This document shows, one piece after another, positions 9,008 to 17,884 of a stretch of DNA of 64,000 nt. Position numbers and translations under genes: made by a program. The notes below the pieces were generated by a model. It did not search any database, was not told the DNA's origin, and saw only the letters and a program-made list of their open reading frames with translations. Location: NCBI RefSeq assembly GCF_001043005.1, contig NZ_JYKZ01000008.1:62001-126000 (forward strand). Reading direction: 5' to 3'. Positions within the stretch are counted from its first letter, which is position 1, and the number at the start of each line of letters is the position of its first letter. This DNA comes from Pseudomonas psychrophila (GTDB lineage Bacteria > Pseudomonadota > Gammaproteobacteria > Pseudomonadales > Pseudomonadaceae).

Positions 9008-10261
9008 ATGAACGATAGCTTCGTTACCCAGTGCCCACATTGCCAAACCAGCTTTCGCGTAAGCCACGCCCAATTGGGCATGGCTCGCGGAGTGGTGCGC
9101 TGCGGCGCCTGCCTGCAAGTGTTCAATGCCGCACAGCAACTGCTGAACCAGAGCCCTGAAACAGAGCAGCCGCCTGCGCTGGTGACGCCCGTCGTTGCCG
9201 CACCTGAAGTGATTGAGCCTGCACCCGTCCAGGCGCCTGCCACGCCTCTGCCGGCCAGCCCGGCACCGTGGCAGGCAAACGCCATGGACCTTGACCATCT
9301 GGATCTGGACGAAGAACTGGCCAAGCTCGAAGAGCGAGAAATCCAGCCCAGCAAAAGCTTCGGCCAACCGCACACACCCAAAAGCAGCGCCCTGAGTGCT
9401 CGTCGCGAAAGCTCTGACGCTGAAGAAGGCGAATGGTCTGACAGTCTGTTCAGTGAATCCGCTGCAGACCGCGCCGACACCGCCAAAGAAACCGAGAAAG
9501 CAGCCGAGCCCCCCAAGACAGGGCGCACAGAGCCGTCATTGTCACTCGATCTCGACGAACCGGACGACACACCACCGCTCCAGCTTTCACTGGACGACGA
9601 CCTGGAGCCACCGCTGCCGGGCGAGCGCCTGTCGGCGACCGATGACGATGACGACGAGCTCCCTGAGCCCGCGCCCGTCAGCAAAGACAAGCGCAAGCGC
9701 AGTGAGCCGGCCATGCGCGAAGATCCGTTGATGGACCTGGTCGACGATCCTCTGCACCTGGACTGGCAAAAGCGCCGCACCCCCTGGGGCAAGCGCCTGC
9801 TCTGGACCTTGCTGGTATTGCTGGCCGCGGCGGCATTGGCCGGGCAGTACATTGCCAACCACTTCGACGAGCTGGCACGTCAGGATCAATACCGCCCGAT
9901 CTTCCAGCAACTGTGCCCGCAGATCGGCTGCACGGTGCCGTCCAAAGTCGATATCGACCGAATCAAAAGCAGCAACCTGGTGGTGCGCAGCCATCCGGAG
10001 TTCACCGGAGCGCTGGTGGTGGATGCAATCCTCTACAACCGCGCACCGTTCTCCCAGCCCTTTCCACTGCTCGAACTGCGTTTCGCCGACCTTAACGGCA
10101 AAATGATAGCCAGTCGTCGGTTTAAACCCGGCGAATACCTGACCGGGGATCTGTCCAAAGCCGAAATGCCCCCGCAAACCCCTATCCACATTGCCCTGGA
10201 CATCCTCGACCCGGGTCCCAAGGCCGTGAACTACAGCCTGAGTTTTCACTCTCCCGAATAA
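9008..10261 (+). CDS. Zinc-ribbon and DUF3426 single-pass membrane protein
   Basis: A 417-residue protein of unknown function. Residues 7-42 form an MJ0042-type zinc finger with CPHC and CGAC pairs. Residues about 60-250 are low-complexity and acidic, rich in Glu, Asp, Pro and Ser, and probably disordered. A single membrane helix lies near 263-283 (LLWTLLVLLAAAALAGQYIA). The C-terminal 130 residues fit DUF3426, predicted to be periplasmic. It starts 30 bases after the prmA stop and may be co-transcribed. A long hairpin separates it from dusB. The zinc-finger/DUF3426 pairing is common beside prmA in pseudomonads, but the role is not known. Confidence 0.85.
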   Translation: MNDSFVTQCPHCQTSFRVSHAQLGMARGVVRCGACLQVFNAAQQLLNQSPETEQPPALVTPVVAAPEVIEPAPVQAPATPLPASPAPWQANAMDLDHLDLDEELAKLEEREIQPSKSFGQPHTPKSSALSARRESSDAEEGEWSDSLFSESAADRADTAKETEKAAEPPKTGRTEPSLSLDLDEPDDTPPLQLSLDDDLEPPLPGERLSATDDDDDELPEPAPVSKDKRKRSEPAMREDPLMDLVDDPLHLDWQKRRTPWGKRLLWTLLVLLAAAALAGQYIANHFDELARQDQYRPIFQQLCPQIGCTVPSKVDIDRIKSSNLVVRSHPEFTGALVVDAILYNRAPFSQPFPLLELRFADLNGKMIASRRFKPGEYLTGDLSKAEMPPQTPIHIALDILDPGPKAVNYSLSFHSPE

Positions 10262-10280
10262 CCGCGCTACGCTTTGAGTG

Positions 10281-10339
10281 ACAAACCGCAAGCGGCAAGT
10301 GCGGGGCTGTTCAGCCTCCACTTGCCGCTTGCGGTTTGT
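10281..10339. terminator. Long perfect hairpin between DUF3426 gene and dusB
   Basis: A perfect 21-bp stem (10281-10301 with 10319-10339; core CCGCAAGCGGCAAG) encloses a 17-base loop that itself contains GGCTG TT CAGCC. There is no T tract, so it may be a structured repeat or a factor-dependent end rather than a classic terminator. The AAGCGGCAAG core is one I associate with repeated intergenic hairpins in Pseudomonas. Confidence 0.7.
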
Positions 10340-10458
10340 GTCTTGCGGCTAATTGTTCAAAATTCATCCAATTGCGTCTTTAACCAGTCATCGAGAGCGG
10401 GTATCATGCCAACCCTTTTTCGAACTCCCAAGATCCGGCCCCACAACAGGGAAGTCCT

Positions 10459-11472
10459 ATGTCGGCGGTACGCATCGGCCCATATACATTGCACAACGGT
10501 TTGATTCTCGCCCCTATGGCGGGCGTCACCGACCAGCCCTTTCGTCAGCTTTGTCGACGGATGGGTGCAGGCCTGGTTGTTTCGGAAATGGTCACCAGTG
10601 ACATGAGTCTCTGGAACAGTCGTAAATCGCGCCTGCGCATGATTCACGACGGTGATCCCGAGCCCCGCTCGGTACAGATCGCCGGCGGTGATGCGCAAAT
10701 GCTGGCAGACGCCGCCAGGGCCAATGTGGAACTGGGCGCACAGATTATTGATATCAACATGGGTTGCCCGGCAAAAAAGGTCTGCAACAAGGCCGCCGGC
10801 TCCGCGTTGCTAAAAGACGAAGCATTGGTAAACGAGATCCTGCAGGCCGTCGTGGCTGCGGTTGATGTACCGGTTACCCTGAAGATTCGTACCGGCTGGG
10901 ACCGGGACAACAAGAACGGCATTACGGTGGCAAAGATCGCCGAACAAGCCGGCATTACCGCTCTGGCGGTGCACGGTAGAACCCGTGCCGACCTGTACAC
11001 CGGCGAAGCCGAGTACGACACCATTGCCGCCATCAAGCAGGCGGTGTCGATACCGGTCTTTGCCAACGGCGACATCGATTCACCCCACAAGGCCCTGCAC
11101 GTGCTGAACGCGACCGGGGCTGACGGACTATTGATAGGCAGGGCGGCTCAAGGGCGGCCCTGGATTTTCCGCGAAGTTGATCACTTTCTGCGTACCGGGC
11201 AACTGTTGCCGGCACCGGAATTGAGCGAAGTGGAACGTATTCTGCTAGAGCATCTGACTGCATTGCATACCTTCTATGGGGAGGTACTGGGCGTACGCAT
11301 CGCCCGCAAGCATGTTGGCTGGTATCTGGCAACCTTGCCGGGCGCCAAGGAGTTTCGCGCCCACTTCAATCGTTTAGAAGATACGGAAGCACAATGCGCC
11401 AACGTTCAGGCGTTTTTCGCCGAACGACACAAGAGCCTGGTGACAGGGGACGAAGGATGGGTGGCCGCATGA
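10459..11472 (+). CDS. dusB: tRNA-dihydrouridine synthase B
   Basis: This 337-residue FMN enzyme reduces specific uridines in the tRNA D-loop. The N-terminal TIM barrel starts IGPYTLHNGLILAPMAGVTD. MGCPAKKVCNKAAGSALL carries the catalytic Cys, HGRTR is the FMN/tRNA region, and the end of the barrel reads GADGLLIGRAAQGRPW. A GGGAAG ribosome site (10449-10454) precedes the ATG. The stop overlaps the fis start by four bases (ATGA at 11469-11472), so fis is translationally coupled to it. A dusB-fis operon is the arrangement known from E. coli. Confidence 0.96.
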   Translation: MSAVRIGPYTLHNGLILAPMAGVTDQPFRQLCRRMGAGLVVSEMVTSDMSLWNSRKSRLRMIHDGDPEPRSVQIAGGDAQMLADAARANVELGAQIIDINMGCPAKKVCNKAAGSALLKDEALVNEILQAVVAAVDVPVTLKIRTGWDRDNKNGITVAKIAEQAGITALAVHGRTRADLYTGEAEYDTIAAIKQAVSIPVFANGDIDSPHKALHVLNATGADGLLIGRAAQGRPWIFREVDHFLRTGQLLPAPELSEVERILLEHLTALHTFYGEVLGVRIARKHVGWYLATLPGAKEFRAHFNRLEDTEAQCANVQAFFAERHKSLVTGDEGWVAA

Positions 11473-11789
11473 CGATGATGACCGAGACATTAGTGAGTGG
11501 AACAACGCCCGTGAGCGACAACGTCAACTTGAAACAGCACCTCAATACACCGAGCGAAGAGGGCCAGACCCTTCGCGGGAGTGTCGAAAAGGCGCTGCAC
11601 AATTATTTCGCCCACCTGGAGGGCGCTGAAGTCACGGACGTCTACAACCTGGTACTTTCCGAAGTCGAGGCTCCCCTTCTCGAGTGCGTCATGAACTACG
11701 TCAAGGGCAACCAGACCAAGGCCTCCGAGCTGCTGGGCCTCAATCGCGGCACCTTGCGCAAAAAGCTCAAACAGTACGATCTGCTGTAA
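11469..11789 (+). CDS. fis: DNA-binding protein Fis
   Basis: This is a 106-residue nucleoid protein that bends DNA and activates rRNA and tRNA promoters. The N-terminal arm and dimerisation helices lead to a C-terminal helix-turn-helix, NQTKASELLGLNRGTLRKKL, ending QYDLL as in other Fis proteins. ATG 11469 overlaps the dusB stop; an in-frame ATG 25 codons upstream lies inside dusB and would add a non-homologous basic tail. A terminator-like hairpin separates it from purH. Confidence 0.96.
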   Translation: MTMMTETLVSGTTPVSDNVNLKQHLNTPSEEGQTLRGSVEKALHNYFAHLEGAEVTDVYNLVLSEVEAPLLECVMNYVKGNQTKASELLGLNRGTLRKKLKQYDLL

Positions 11790-11806
11790 GCATTCAATCA
11801 AACCTG

Positions 11807-11839
11807 AAAGGCGCCCTGATAAAACAGGTCGCCTTTTTT
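11807..11839 (+). terminator. Intrinsic terminator between fis and purH
   Basis: A 12-bp stem (AAAGGCGCCCTG / CAGGTCGCCTTT, one mismatch) around an ATAAAA loop ends in six T residues. It sits 18 bases after the fis stop and 32 before purH, so it could end dusB-fis transcripts or let only a fraction read into purHD. Confidence 0.88.
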
Positions 11840-11870
11840 GCTGACTCCTTTGCTTTTGATGGAAATCGAG

Positions 11871-13478
11871 ATGACCGATCAGACTACCCGCCTGCCGATC
11901 CGCCGCGCTCTAATCAGCGTTTCCGACAAAACCGGAATCCTTGATTTCGCCCGTGAACTGGAAGCCCTCGGCGTCGAGATCCTGTCCACTGGCGGTACGT
12001 TCAAGCTGCTGCAAGACAACGGCGTAGCCGCCGTTGAAGTGGCTGATTACACCGGCTTTGCAGAAATGATGGACGGTCGGGTCAAGACCCTGCACCCGAA
12101 AATCCACGGTGGCATTCTGGGCCGTCGCGGCATCGACGACGACATCATGAGCGAGCACGGCATCAAGCCGATAGACCTGGTAGCCGTTAACCTCTACCCG
12201 TTCGAAGCCACCATCTCCAAGCCAGGCTGCGACCTGCCGACCGCCATCGAAAACATCGACATCGGCGGCCCGACCATGGTCCGTTCGGCTGCAAAAAACC
12301 ACAAAGACGTAGCCATCGTGGTCAATGCCAGCGATTACGCCAGCGTTCTGGAAAACCTCAAGGCCGGTGGCCTGACCTACGCACAGCGTTTCGACCTGAT
12401 GCTCAAGGCGTTTGAACACACCGCTGCCTACGACGGCATGATCGCCAACTACCTGGGTACCGTGAACCAGGCCGCCGAGACATTGAGCACCGAAGACCGC
12501 GGCCTGTTCCCGCGCACCTTCAACAGCCAGTTCATCAAGGCCCAGGAAATGCGCTACGGCGAGAACCCGCACCAGAAAGCGGCGTTCTACGTTGAAGCCA
12601 AGCCGGCCGAAGTCAGCATCGCGACGGCTACCCAGCTGCAAGGCAAAGAACTGTCATTCAACAACGTGGCCGACACCGACGCCGCGCTGGAATGCGTAAA
12701 AAGCTTCGTCAAACCAGCTTGCGTGATCGTCAAGCACGCCAACCCGTGCGGTGTTGCCGTAAGCCCGGACGCTGAAGGCGGCATCCGCCAGGCCTACGAA
12801 CTGGCTTACGCCACGGATACCGAATCGGCTTTCGGCGGCATCATCGCCTTCAACCGTGAACTGGACGCCGAAACGGCCAAGGCCATTGTTGAGCGTCAGT
12901 TCGTTGAAGTGATCATCGCCCCGTCCGTGAGCGAGGAAGCCCGCGCCATCGTCGCGGCCAAAGCCAACGTGCGCCTGCTGGCCTGCGGCCAGTGGAGCGA
13001 AGACCGCGCCCCGGCCTGGGACTTCAAACGCGTCAACGGCGGCCTGCTGGTTCAAAGCCGTGATATCGAAATGATCGGTAGCGAAGACCTGAAAGTCGTG
13101 ACCAAGCGCGCACCGACCGAGCAAGAGATCAACGACCTGATCTTCGCCTGGAAAGTAGCCAAGTACGTGAAGTCCAATGCCATCGTCTACGCCAAGGGCC
13201 GTCAGACCATCGGTGTCGGCGCGGGCCAGATGAGCCGCGTCAACTCGGCCCGTATTGCCGCGATCAAGGCGGAACACGCCGGCCTGCAAGTACAGGGCGC
13301 CGTCATGGCATCGGACGCGTTCTTCCCGTTCCGTGACGGCATCGACAACGCGGCCAAGGCCGGTATCACTGCGGTGATCCAGCCAGGCGGTTCGATGCGC
13401 GACAACGAAGTGATTGCAGCAGCAGACGAAGCCGGTATTGCCATGGTGTTCACCGGTATGCGCCACTTCCGTCACTAA
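11871..13478 (+). CDS. purH: Bifunctional AICAR transformylase / IMP cyclohydrolase
   Basis: PurH (535 aa) carries out the last two steps of IMP synthesis: formylation of AICAR and ring closure. The N-terminal MGS-like cyclohydrolase domain (about 1-200) contains ALISVSDKTG, STGGTFKLL and the PKIHGG motif. The C-terminal transformylase domain contains RYGENPHQKAAFY, VKHANPCGVA and, at the end, QPGGSMRDNEVIAAADE. The start at 11871 gives MTDQTTRLPIRRALISV; an in-frame ATG at 11838 falls inside the terminator. purD follows after a repeat-filled 168-bp gap. Length matches the family. Confidence 0.96.
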   Translation: MTDQTTRLPIRRALISVSDKTGILDFARELEALGVEILSTGGTFKLLQDNGVAAVEVADYTGFAEMMDGRVKTLHPKIHGGILGRRGIDDDIMSEHGIKPIDLVAVNLYPFEATISKPGCDLPTAIENIDIGGPTMVRSAAKNHKDVAIVVNASDYASVLENLKAGGLTYAQRFDLMLKAFEHTAAYDGMIANYLGTVNQAAETLSTEDRGLFPRTFNSQFIKAQEMRYGENPHQKAAFYVEAKPAEVSIATATQLQGKELSFNNVADTDAALECVKSFVKPACVIVKHANPCGVAVSPDAEGGIRQAYELAYATDTESAFGGIIAFNRELDAETAKAIVERQFVEVIIAPSVSEEARAIVAAKANVRLLACGQWSEDRAPAWDFKRVNGGLLVQSRDIEMIGSEDLKVVTKRAPTEQEINDLIFAWKVAKYVKSNAIVYAKGRQTIGVGAGQMSRVNSARIAAIKAEHAGLQVQGAVMASDAFFPFRDGIDNAAKAGITAVIQPGGSMRDNEVIAAADEAGIAMVFTGMRHFRH

Positions 13479-13502
13479 TCACTTTTGAGCGCACCGCAAC
13501 CC

Positions 13503-13600
13503 TGTAGTCGCTGCCGAAGGCTGCGATAGGATGCACAGGGAACTTGAGGTAACGGGTTGCTTCGCAACCCTTCGCAGCCTAAGGCAGCGACTACCGGTTC
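13503..13600. repeat. Inverted repeat element between purH and purD
   Basis: TGTAGTCGCTGCCGAAGGCT at the left reappears in inverted form at the right (about 13576-13598, GCAGCGACTAC). A small perfect hairpin, GGGTTGCTTCGCAACCC, lies inside at 13554-13570. This is a second Pseudomonas repeat family, distinct from the GTGGGAGCGAGC type. Related single copies are seen near 7863 and 58126. Confidence 0.8.
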
Positions 13601-13646
13601 AGGTTGCGGTGCTCACCAGAATTCAGCGTCATCCGAGGTTTTTGAA

Positions 13647-14945
13647 ATGAATGTTTTGATCATTGGCAGCGGTGGCCGCGAACACGCACTGGCCTGGAAA
13701 GTAGCTCAGGACCCACGTGTCGCTAAAGTTTTCGTTGCTCCGGGCAACGCCGGCACCGCCATTGAAGCCAAATGCGAGAACGTCGCCATCGACGTGCTGG
13801 CCCTTGAGCAGCTTGCGGATTTTGCTGAGAAGAACGTCTCCCTGACCATCGTTGGCCCGGAAGTGCCCCTGGTAGCCGGCGTTGTGGATCTGTTCCGCGC
13901 CCGTGGCCTGGACTGCTTCGGCCCGACCGCCGGTGCTGCTCAGCTGGAAGGCTCCAAGGCGTTCACCAAGGACTTCCTGGCTCGTCACAAGATCCCGACT
14001 GCCGACTACCAGAACTTCACAGAAATCGAACCGGCTCTGGCTTACCTGCAGAAAGTCGGCGCACCGATCGTGATCAAGGCCGACGGCCTGGCCGCAGGTA
14101 AAGGCGTGATCGTCGCCATGACCCTGACCGAAGCCGAAGACGCCGTACGCGACATGCTCGCGGGCAACGCGTTTGGCGAAGCCGGTTCACGCGTTGTGAT
14201 CGAAGAGTTCCTGGACGGCGAAGAAGCCAGCTTTATCGTGATGGTCGACGGCAAGAACGTTCTGCCAATGGCCACCAGCCAGGACCACAAACGTGTTGGC
14301 GATGGCGACACCGGCCCGAACACCGGCGGTATGGGCGCTTACTCCCCTGCTCCTGTCGTGACCGCTGAGGTTCACCAGCGCGTGATGGATCTGGTGATCT
14401 GGCCAACCGTGCGCGGCATGGCTGAAGAAGGCAATGTCTACACCGGTTTCCTGTACGCAGGCCTGATGATCGACAAAGCCGGCAACCCGAAAGTCATCGA
14501 GTTCAACTGCCGCTTCGGCGACCCGGAAACCCAACCGGTGATGCTGCGCCTGCAATCGAGCCTGGTACTGCTGGTTGAAGCCGCACTGGCCCAGGCGCTG
14601 GACAAGGTTGAAGCACAATGGGATCCGCGCCCAAGCCTGGGTATCGTCCTGGCTGCCGGTGGCTACCCTGGCGATTACGCCAAGGGCACGGTCATTCACG
14701 GCCTGGATGCCGCGGCCAAGCTGGAAGGCAAGGTTTTCCATGCAGGTACGGCACTTAACGAAGCAGGTGAAGTCGTAACCTCGGGCGGGCGCGTACTGTG
14801 CGCAACTGCAATGGGCGACACCGTTGAAGCGGCACAACACAAGGCCTACGAGCTGGCCAAGGCCATCGAGTGGGAAGGTTGTTTCTACCGTAACGATATT
14901 GGCTACCGAGCCATTGCACGCGAACGCGGTGACGACCAGGAATAA
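13647..14945 (+). CDS. purD: Phosphoribosylamine-glycine ligase
   Basis: PurD (432 aa) is an ATP-grasp enzyme that joins glycine to phosphoribosylamine in purine synthesis. The N-domain shows MNVLIIGSGGREHALAWK, the ATP-grasp core shows IKADGLAAGKGVIVA, TGGMGAYSPAP is the substrate region, and EFNCRFGDPETQPVM is the metal-binding strand. ATG 13647 is chosen; the upstream in-frame ATG at 13557 lies in the repeat. It pairs with purH, as in most gammaproteobacteria, and is followed by retS after a hairpin. Confidence 0.96.
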   Translation: MNVLIIGSGGREHALAWKVAQDPRVAKVFVAPGNAGTAIEAKCENVAIDVLALEQLADFAEKNVSLTIVGPEVPLVAGVVDLFRARGLDCFGPTAGAAQLEGSKAFTKDFLARHKIPTADYQNFTEIEPALAYLQKVGAPIVIKADGLAAGKGVIVAMTLTEAEDAVRDMLAGNAFGEAGSRVVIEEFLDGEEASFIVMVDGKNVLPMATSQDHKRVGDGDTGPNTGGMGAYSPAPVVTAEVHQRVMDLVIWPTVRGMAEEGNVYTGFLYAGLMIDKAGNPKVIEFNCRFGDPETQPVMLRLQSSLVLLVEAALAQALDKVEAQWDPRPSLGIVLAAGGYPGDYAKGTVIHGLDAAAKLEGKVFHAGTALNEAGEVVTSGGRVLCATAMGDTVEAAQHKAYELAKAIEWEGCFYRNDIGYRAIARERGDDQE

Positions 14946-14959
14946 GCAATCTACATGGA

Positions 14960-14986
14960 TAGGCAGGGGCTATCAGCCCTTGCCTA
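14960..14986 (+). terminator. Hairpin after purD
   Basis: A 12-bp stem with one mismatch (TAGGCAGGGGCT / AGCCCTTGCCTA) around a 3-base loop, 14 bases past the purD stop. There is no T tract, so termination strength is uncertain. Confidence 0.65.
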
Positions 14987-15044
14987 ACTATTCCAGGCCC
15001 GCGCATAGTTATCATCTGGCTTCACTTTACGAAGGGATTTCGCC

Positions 15045-17825
15045 GTGCGCTGGCTCAGGATCGCCATAGCTTTTACCGTCACGTTGCTGGCCTCTGTGCT
15101 CTGCATGATGCCTGTGCAGGCGGCATCAGGGACCAGTTGGTCTGTATTGCCAGACCCACAGGCAACCCTGCAACTGAGCGACGTACGCTCACCCCGTTTA
15201 TCCAGTCAGTTCGGCCCTGTCGAACTCGATCGAATCATCGCTGCAGAACCCGGCGAAGCCTTGTGGCTGCGGGTGCACCTGCAACCCGAAAAACATGAGC
15301 AGGTCCTGCGAGTGTTCGCCCCCGATCTGGCGAACCTCGACATGTATGTCTTCGATGATCAAAAACTGATCAGCGAAACCAACACCGGCACGGCATTGCC
15401 CCTCAACAGCAAACCTGTGCCCAGCAGCGACTACCTGCTGCCCCTGCCCCAAAGCTCCAAACCCCTGGATGTCTACCTGCGCATGGTCTCTGACCACCAG
15501 TTGCGTCCCCACATTACCCTCGACACTGCCGTCATGCTGGCTGCCAACCAGACCAAGCCCTTGCTATATGGTTTGCTGCTGGGCTGCATGGCGATGCTGT
15601 TGCTGCACAACCTTGTTCGCTTTGCCTTCAGCCGCTCACCCAGCAGCTTATGGCTGGCCATCTGTGAAATTCTGCTCATGGCCAGCTCCGCGCTGTTCCT
15701 GAACCTGCTGGATCCCTGGCTCCCGGAGTGGCACGGCATACAAACCCCCGGCGCCTACCTGACCTTGCTGCTGACCGCGCCATGCGGGCTGATGTTCACC
15801 TACAGCTTTTTCTCTACCCGTGGCGCGCATCGCCTGCACAAACTGCTACTGCTGGACATCCTGATCATCTGCCTCGGTGGCCTGTTACTGCTGTTTATCG
15901 ACAATCTGCCGCTCAACCTCATTACCTACGGCCTGGTCGGTCTGGCAAGCATCAGCATCCTGGTGGTTTCGATTTACCACTGGCAAAAAGGTTACCGGCC
16001 TGCGCGCATGTTTGTCATAGGGATGGTGATTTTCAATATCGGCACCCTGGTGATTCTCCCCGCGTTGCTGGGTTTGACCCTCATCGCGCCGCAAGAGCTG
16101 GTCCTGGCGCTGATGGCGATCATTTGCATCAGCGGGTTACTGATGAGCATCGCCCTGAGCGAGCGTAATCGCAGCATCACCCAGGCTCAGTTCAGCATCA
16201 GCCGCGAGTTGGCCGCCAGTAATGCCGAAGTGAACGCCAAGGCCGAGTTTCTGGCCAAGATCAGCCATGAAATCCGCACCCCCATGAACGGTGTTCTGGG
16301 CATGACCGAGCTACTGCTCGGCACGCCGCTGTCGGTCAAGCAGCGGGACTACGTCCAGACCATCCACAGTGCGGGCAACGAACTGCTGACACTGATTAAC
16401 GAAATTCTCGATATTTCCAAACTCGAATCGGGGCAAATCGAGCTCGATGACGTGCAATTCGATCTCAATGCCCTGATCGAAGACTGCCTGAGTATTTTTC
16501 GCACCAAGGCCGAACAGCAGAACGTCGAGCTCATCAGCTTCATCCAGCCACAAGTGCCACGGGTCATCAGCGGTGACCCCACGCGCCTGCGCCAAACCCT
16601 GCTGAGCCTGCTCGAAAGCTCCCTGAAAAAGACTGACGAGGGCGAGATCCTCATCGTTGTGGCACTGGAGGAACGCAATGGTCCGCCGCGACTGCGCATT
16701 GCCATTCAGGATTCCGGGCAGCCTATGGATGAACAGGAGCGTGACGCCCTGTTGCATGCCGAGTTGCACAGCAAGAACTTCCTCGCCGCGACCCGCCTGG
16801 GTGGCCATTTGGGGCTGGTTATCGCTCGCCAGCTGATCATGTTGATGGGCGGCGAATTCGGCATAAAACCCGGGCAAACCATCGGTAGCAACCTGTGGCT
16901 GACACTGCCCCTGGACCCGCAGCACCTTGAACGCCAGACCTGCGACCTGGACAGCCCGCTCAAGGGCGCACGGGTGCTGGTGGTTGACGACAATGACACC
17001 TGCCGCAAAGTACTGGTGCAGCAATGCTCCGCCTGGGGCTTGAATGTCAGTGCGGCGGCGTCGGGCAAGGAAGCCCTGGCCTTGCTGCGCACCAAGGCGC
17101 ACTTGCGTGACTACTTCGACATCGTGCTGCTGGACCAGAACATGCCCGGCATGACCGGCATGCAACTGGCCGCCAAAATCAAGGAAGACCCCAGCCTCAA
17201 CCACGACATCCTGCTCGTCATGCTCACGGGCATCAGCAACGCACCGAGCAAGATCATTGCGCGTAACTGCGGGATCAAACGCATCCTCGCCAAGCCTGTG
17301 GCCGGTTACACCCTCAAGACCACCCTGGCCGATGAGCTGACCCAACGCAACAAGGGTCATGCCGCCGCACACACCACCGCCAACGGCCCGGCCGCCGTAC
17401 CTGTTTCAGTACCCAGTGACTTCCGCATCCTGGTGGCTGAAGACAACAACATCTCGACCAAGGTCATTCGCGGCATGCTGGGCAAGCTCAACCTGCACCC
17501 GGACACTGCCTGCAATGGTGAAGAAGCCCTGAAGGCGATGAAAACCCAGCAGTACGATCTGGTCCTGATGGACTGTGAAATGCCCGTGCTGGACGGATTT
17601 TCAGCCACGGAGCAATTGCGCGCCTGGGAGGTCAGCCATCAGCGTGTACGCACCCCGGTGGTCGCGCTGACCGCACACATCCTCACAGAGCACAAGGAGC
17701 GCGCCCGACAGGCCGGCATGGACGGGCATATGTCCAAACCCGTGGAACTGTCGCAACTGCGAGAACTGGTGGAGTTTTGGGTCGAACAACGTGAGTTGCG
17801 TCAATCCTCGACACAACTGTCCTAA
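15045..17825 (+). CDS. retS: Hybrid sensor kinase RetS
   Basis: RetS (926 aa) is a GacS antagonist that shifts Pseudomonas between acute and biofilm programmes through the small RNAs RsmY/Z. The start is GTG 15045, giving a signal peptide. Residues about 35-170 fit the 7TMR-DISM extracellular domain, and seven membrane helices span about 180-385. The HisKA H-box is FLAKISHEIRTPMNG with His408. The ATPase N-box is degenerate: LLSLLESSLKKTDEG occupies the place of the usual Asn-containing motif. Two receiver domains follow, with Asp697 (LLDQNMPGM) and Asp843 (LMDCEMPVLDG). The retS position after purD matches PA4856. The degenerate ATPase fits a protein that acts mainly by binding GacS. Confidence 0.93.
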   Translation: MRWLRIAIAFTVTLLASVLCMMPVQAASGTSWSVLPDPQATLQLSDVRSPRLSSQFGPVELDRIIAAEPGEALWLRVHLQPEKHEQVLRVFAPDLANLDMYVFDDQKLISETNTGTALPLNSKPVPSSDYLLPLPQSSKPLDVYLRMVSDHQLRPHITLDTAVMLAANQTKPLLYGLLLGCMAMLLLHNLVRFAFSRSPSSLWLAICEILLMASSALFLNLLDPWLPEWHGIQTPGAYLTLLLTAPCGLMFTYSFFSTRGAHRLHKLLLLDILIICLGGLLLLFIDNLPLNLITYGLVGLASISILVVSIYHWQKGYRPARMFVIGMVIFNIGTLVILPALLGLTLIAPQELVLALMAIICISGLLMSIALSERNRSITQAQFSISRELAASNAEVNAKAEFLAKISHEIRTPMNGVLGMTELLLGTPLSVKQRDYVQTIHSAGNELLTLINEILDISKLESGQIELDDVQFDLNALIEDCLSIFRTKAEQQNVELISFIQPQVPRVISGDPTRLRQTLLSLLESSLKKTDEGEILIVVALEERNGPPRLRIAIQDSGQPMDEQERDALLHAELHSKNFLAATRLGGHLGLVIARQLIMLMGGEFGIKPGQTIGSNLWLTLPLDPQHLERQTCDLDSPLKGARVLVVDDNDTCRKVLVQQCSAWGLNVSAAASGKEALALLRTKAHLRDYFDIVLLDQNMPGMTGMQLAAKIKEDPSLNHDILLVMLTGISNAPSKIIARNCGIKRILAKPVAGYTLKTTLADELTQRNKGHAAAHTTANGPAAVPVSVPSDFRILVAEDNNISTKVIRGMLGKLNLHPDTACNGEEALKAMKTQQYDLVLMDCEMPVLDGFSATEQLRAWEVSHQRVRTPVVALTAHILTEHKERARQAGMDGHMSKPVELSQLRELVEFWVEQRELRQSSTQLS

Positions 17826-17884
17826 CACACAGCCGAACCCCTGATAGACTTTCCGGCGCCCCTCCTTCGATATGAGCCAAGACC

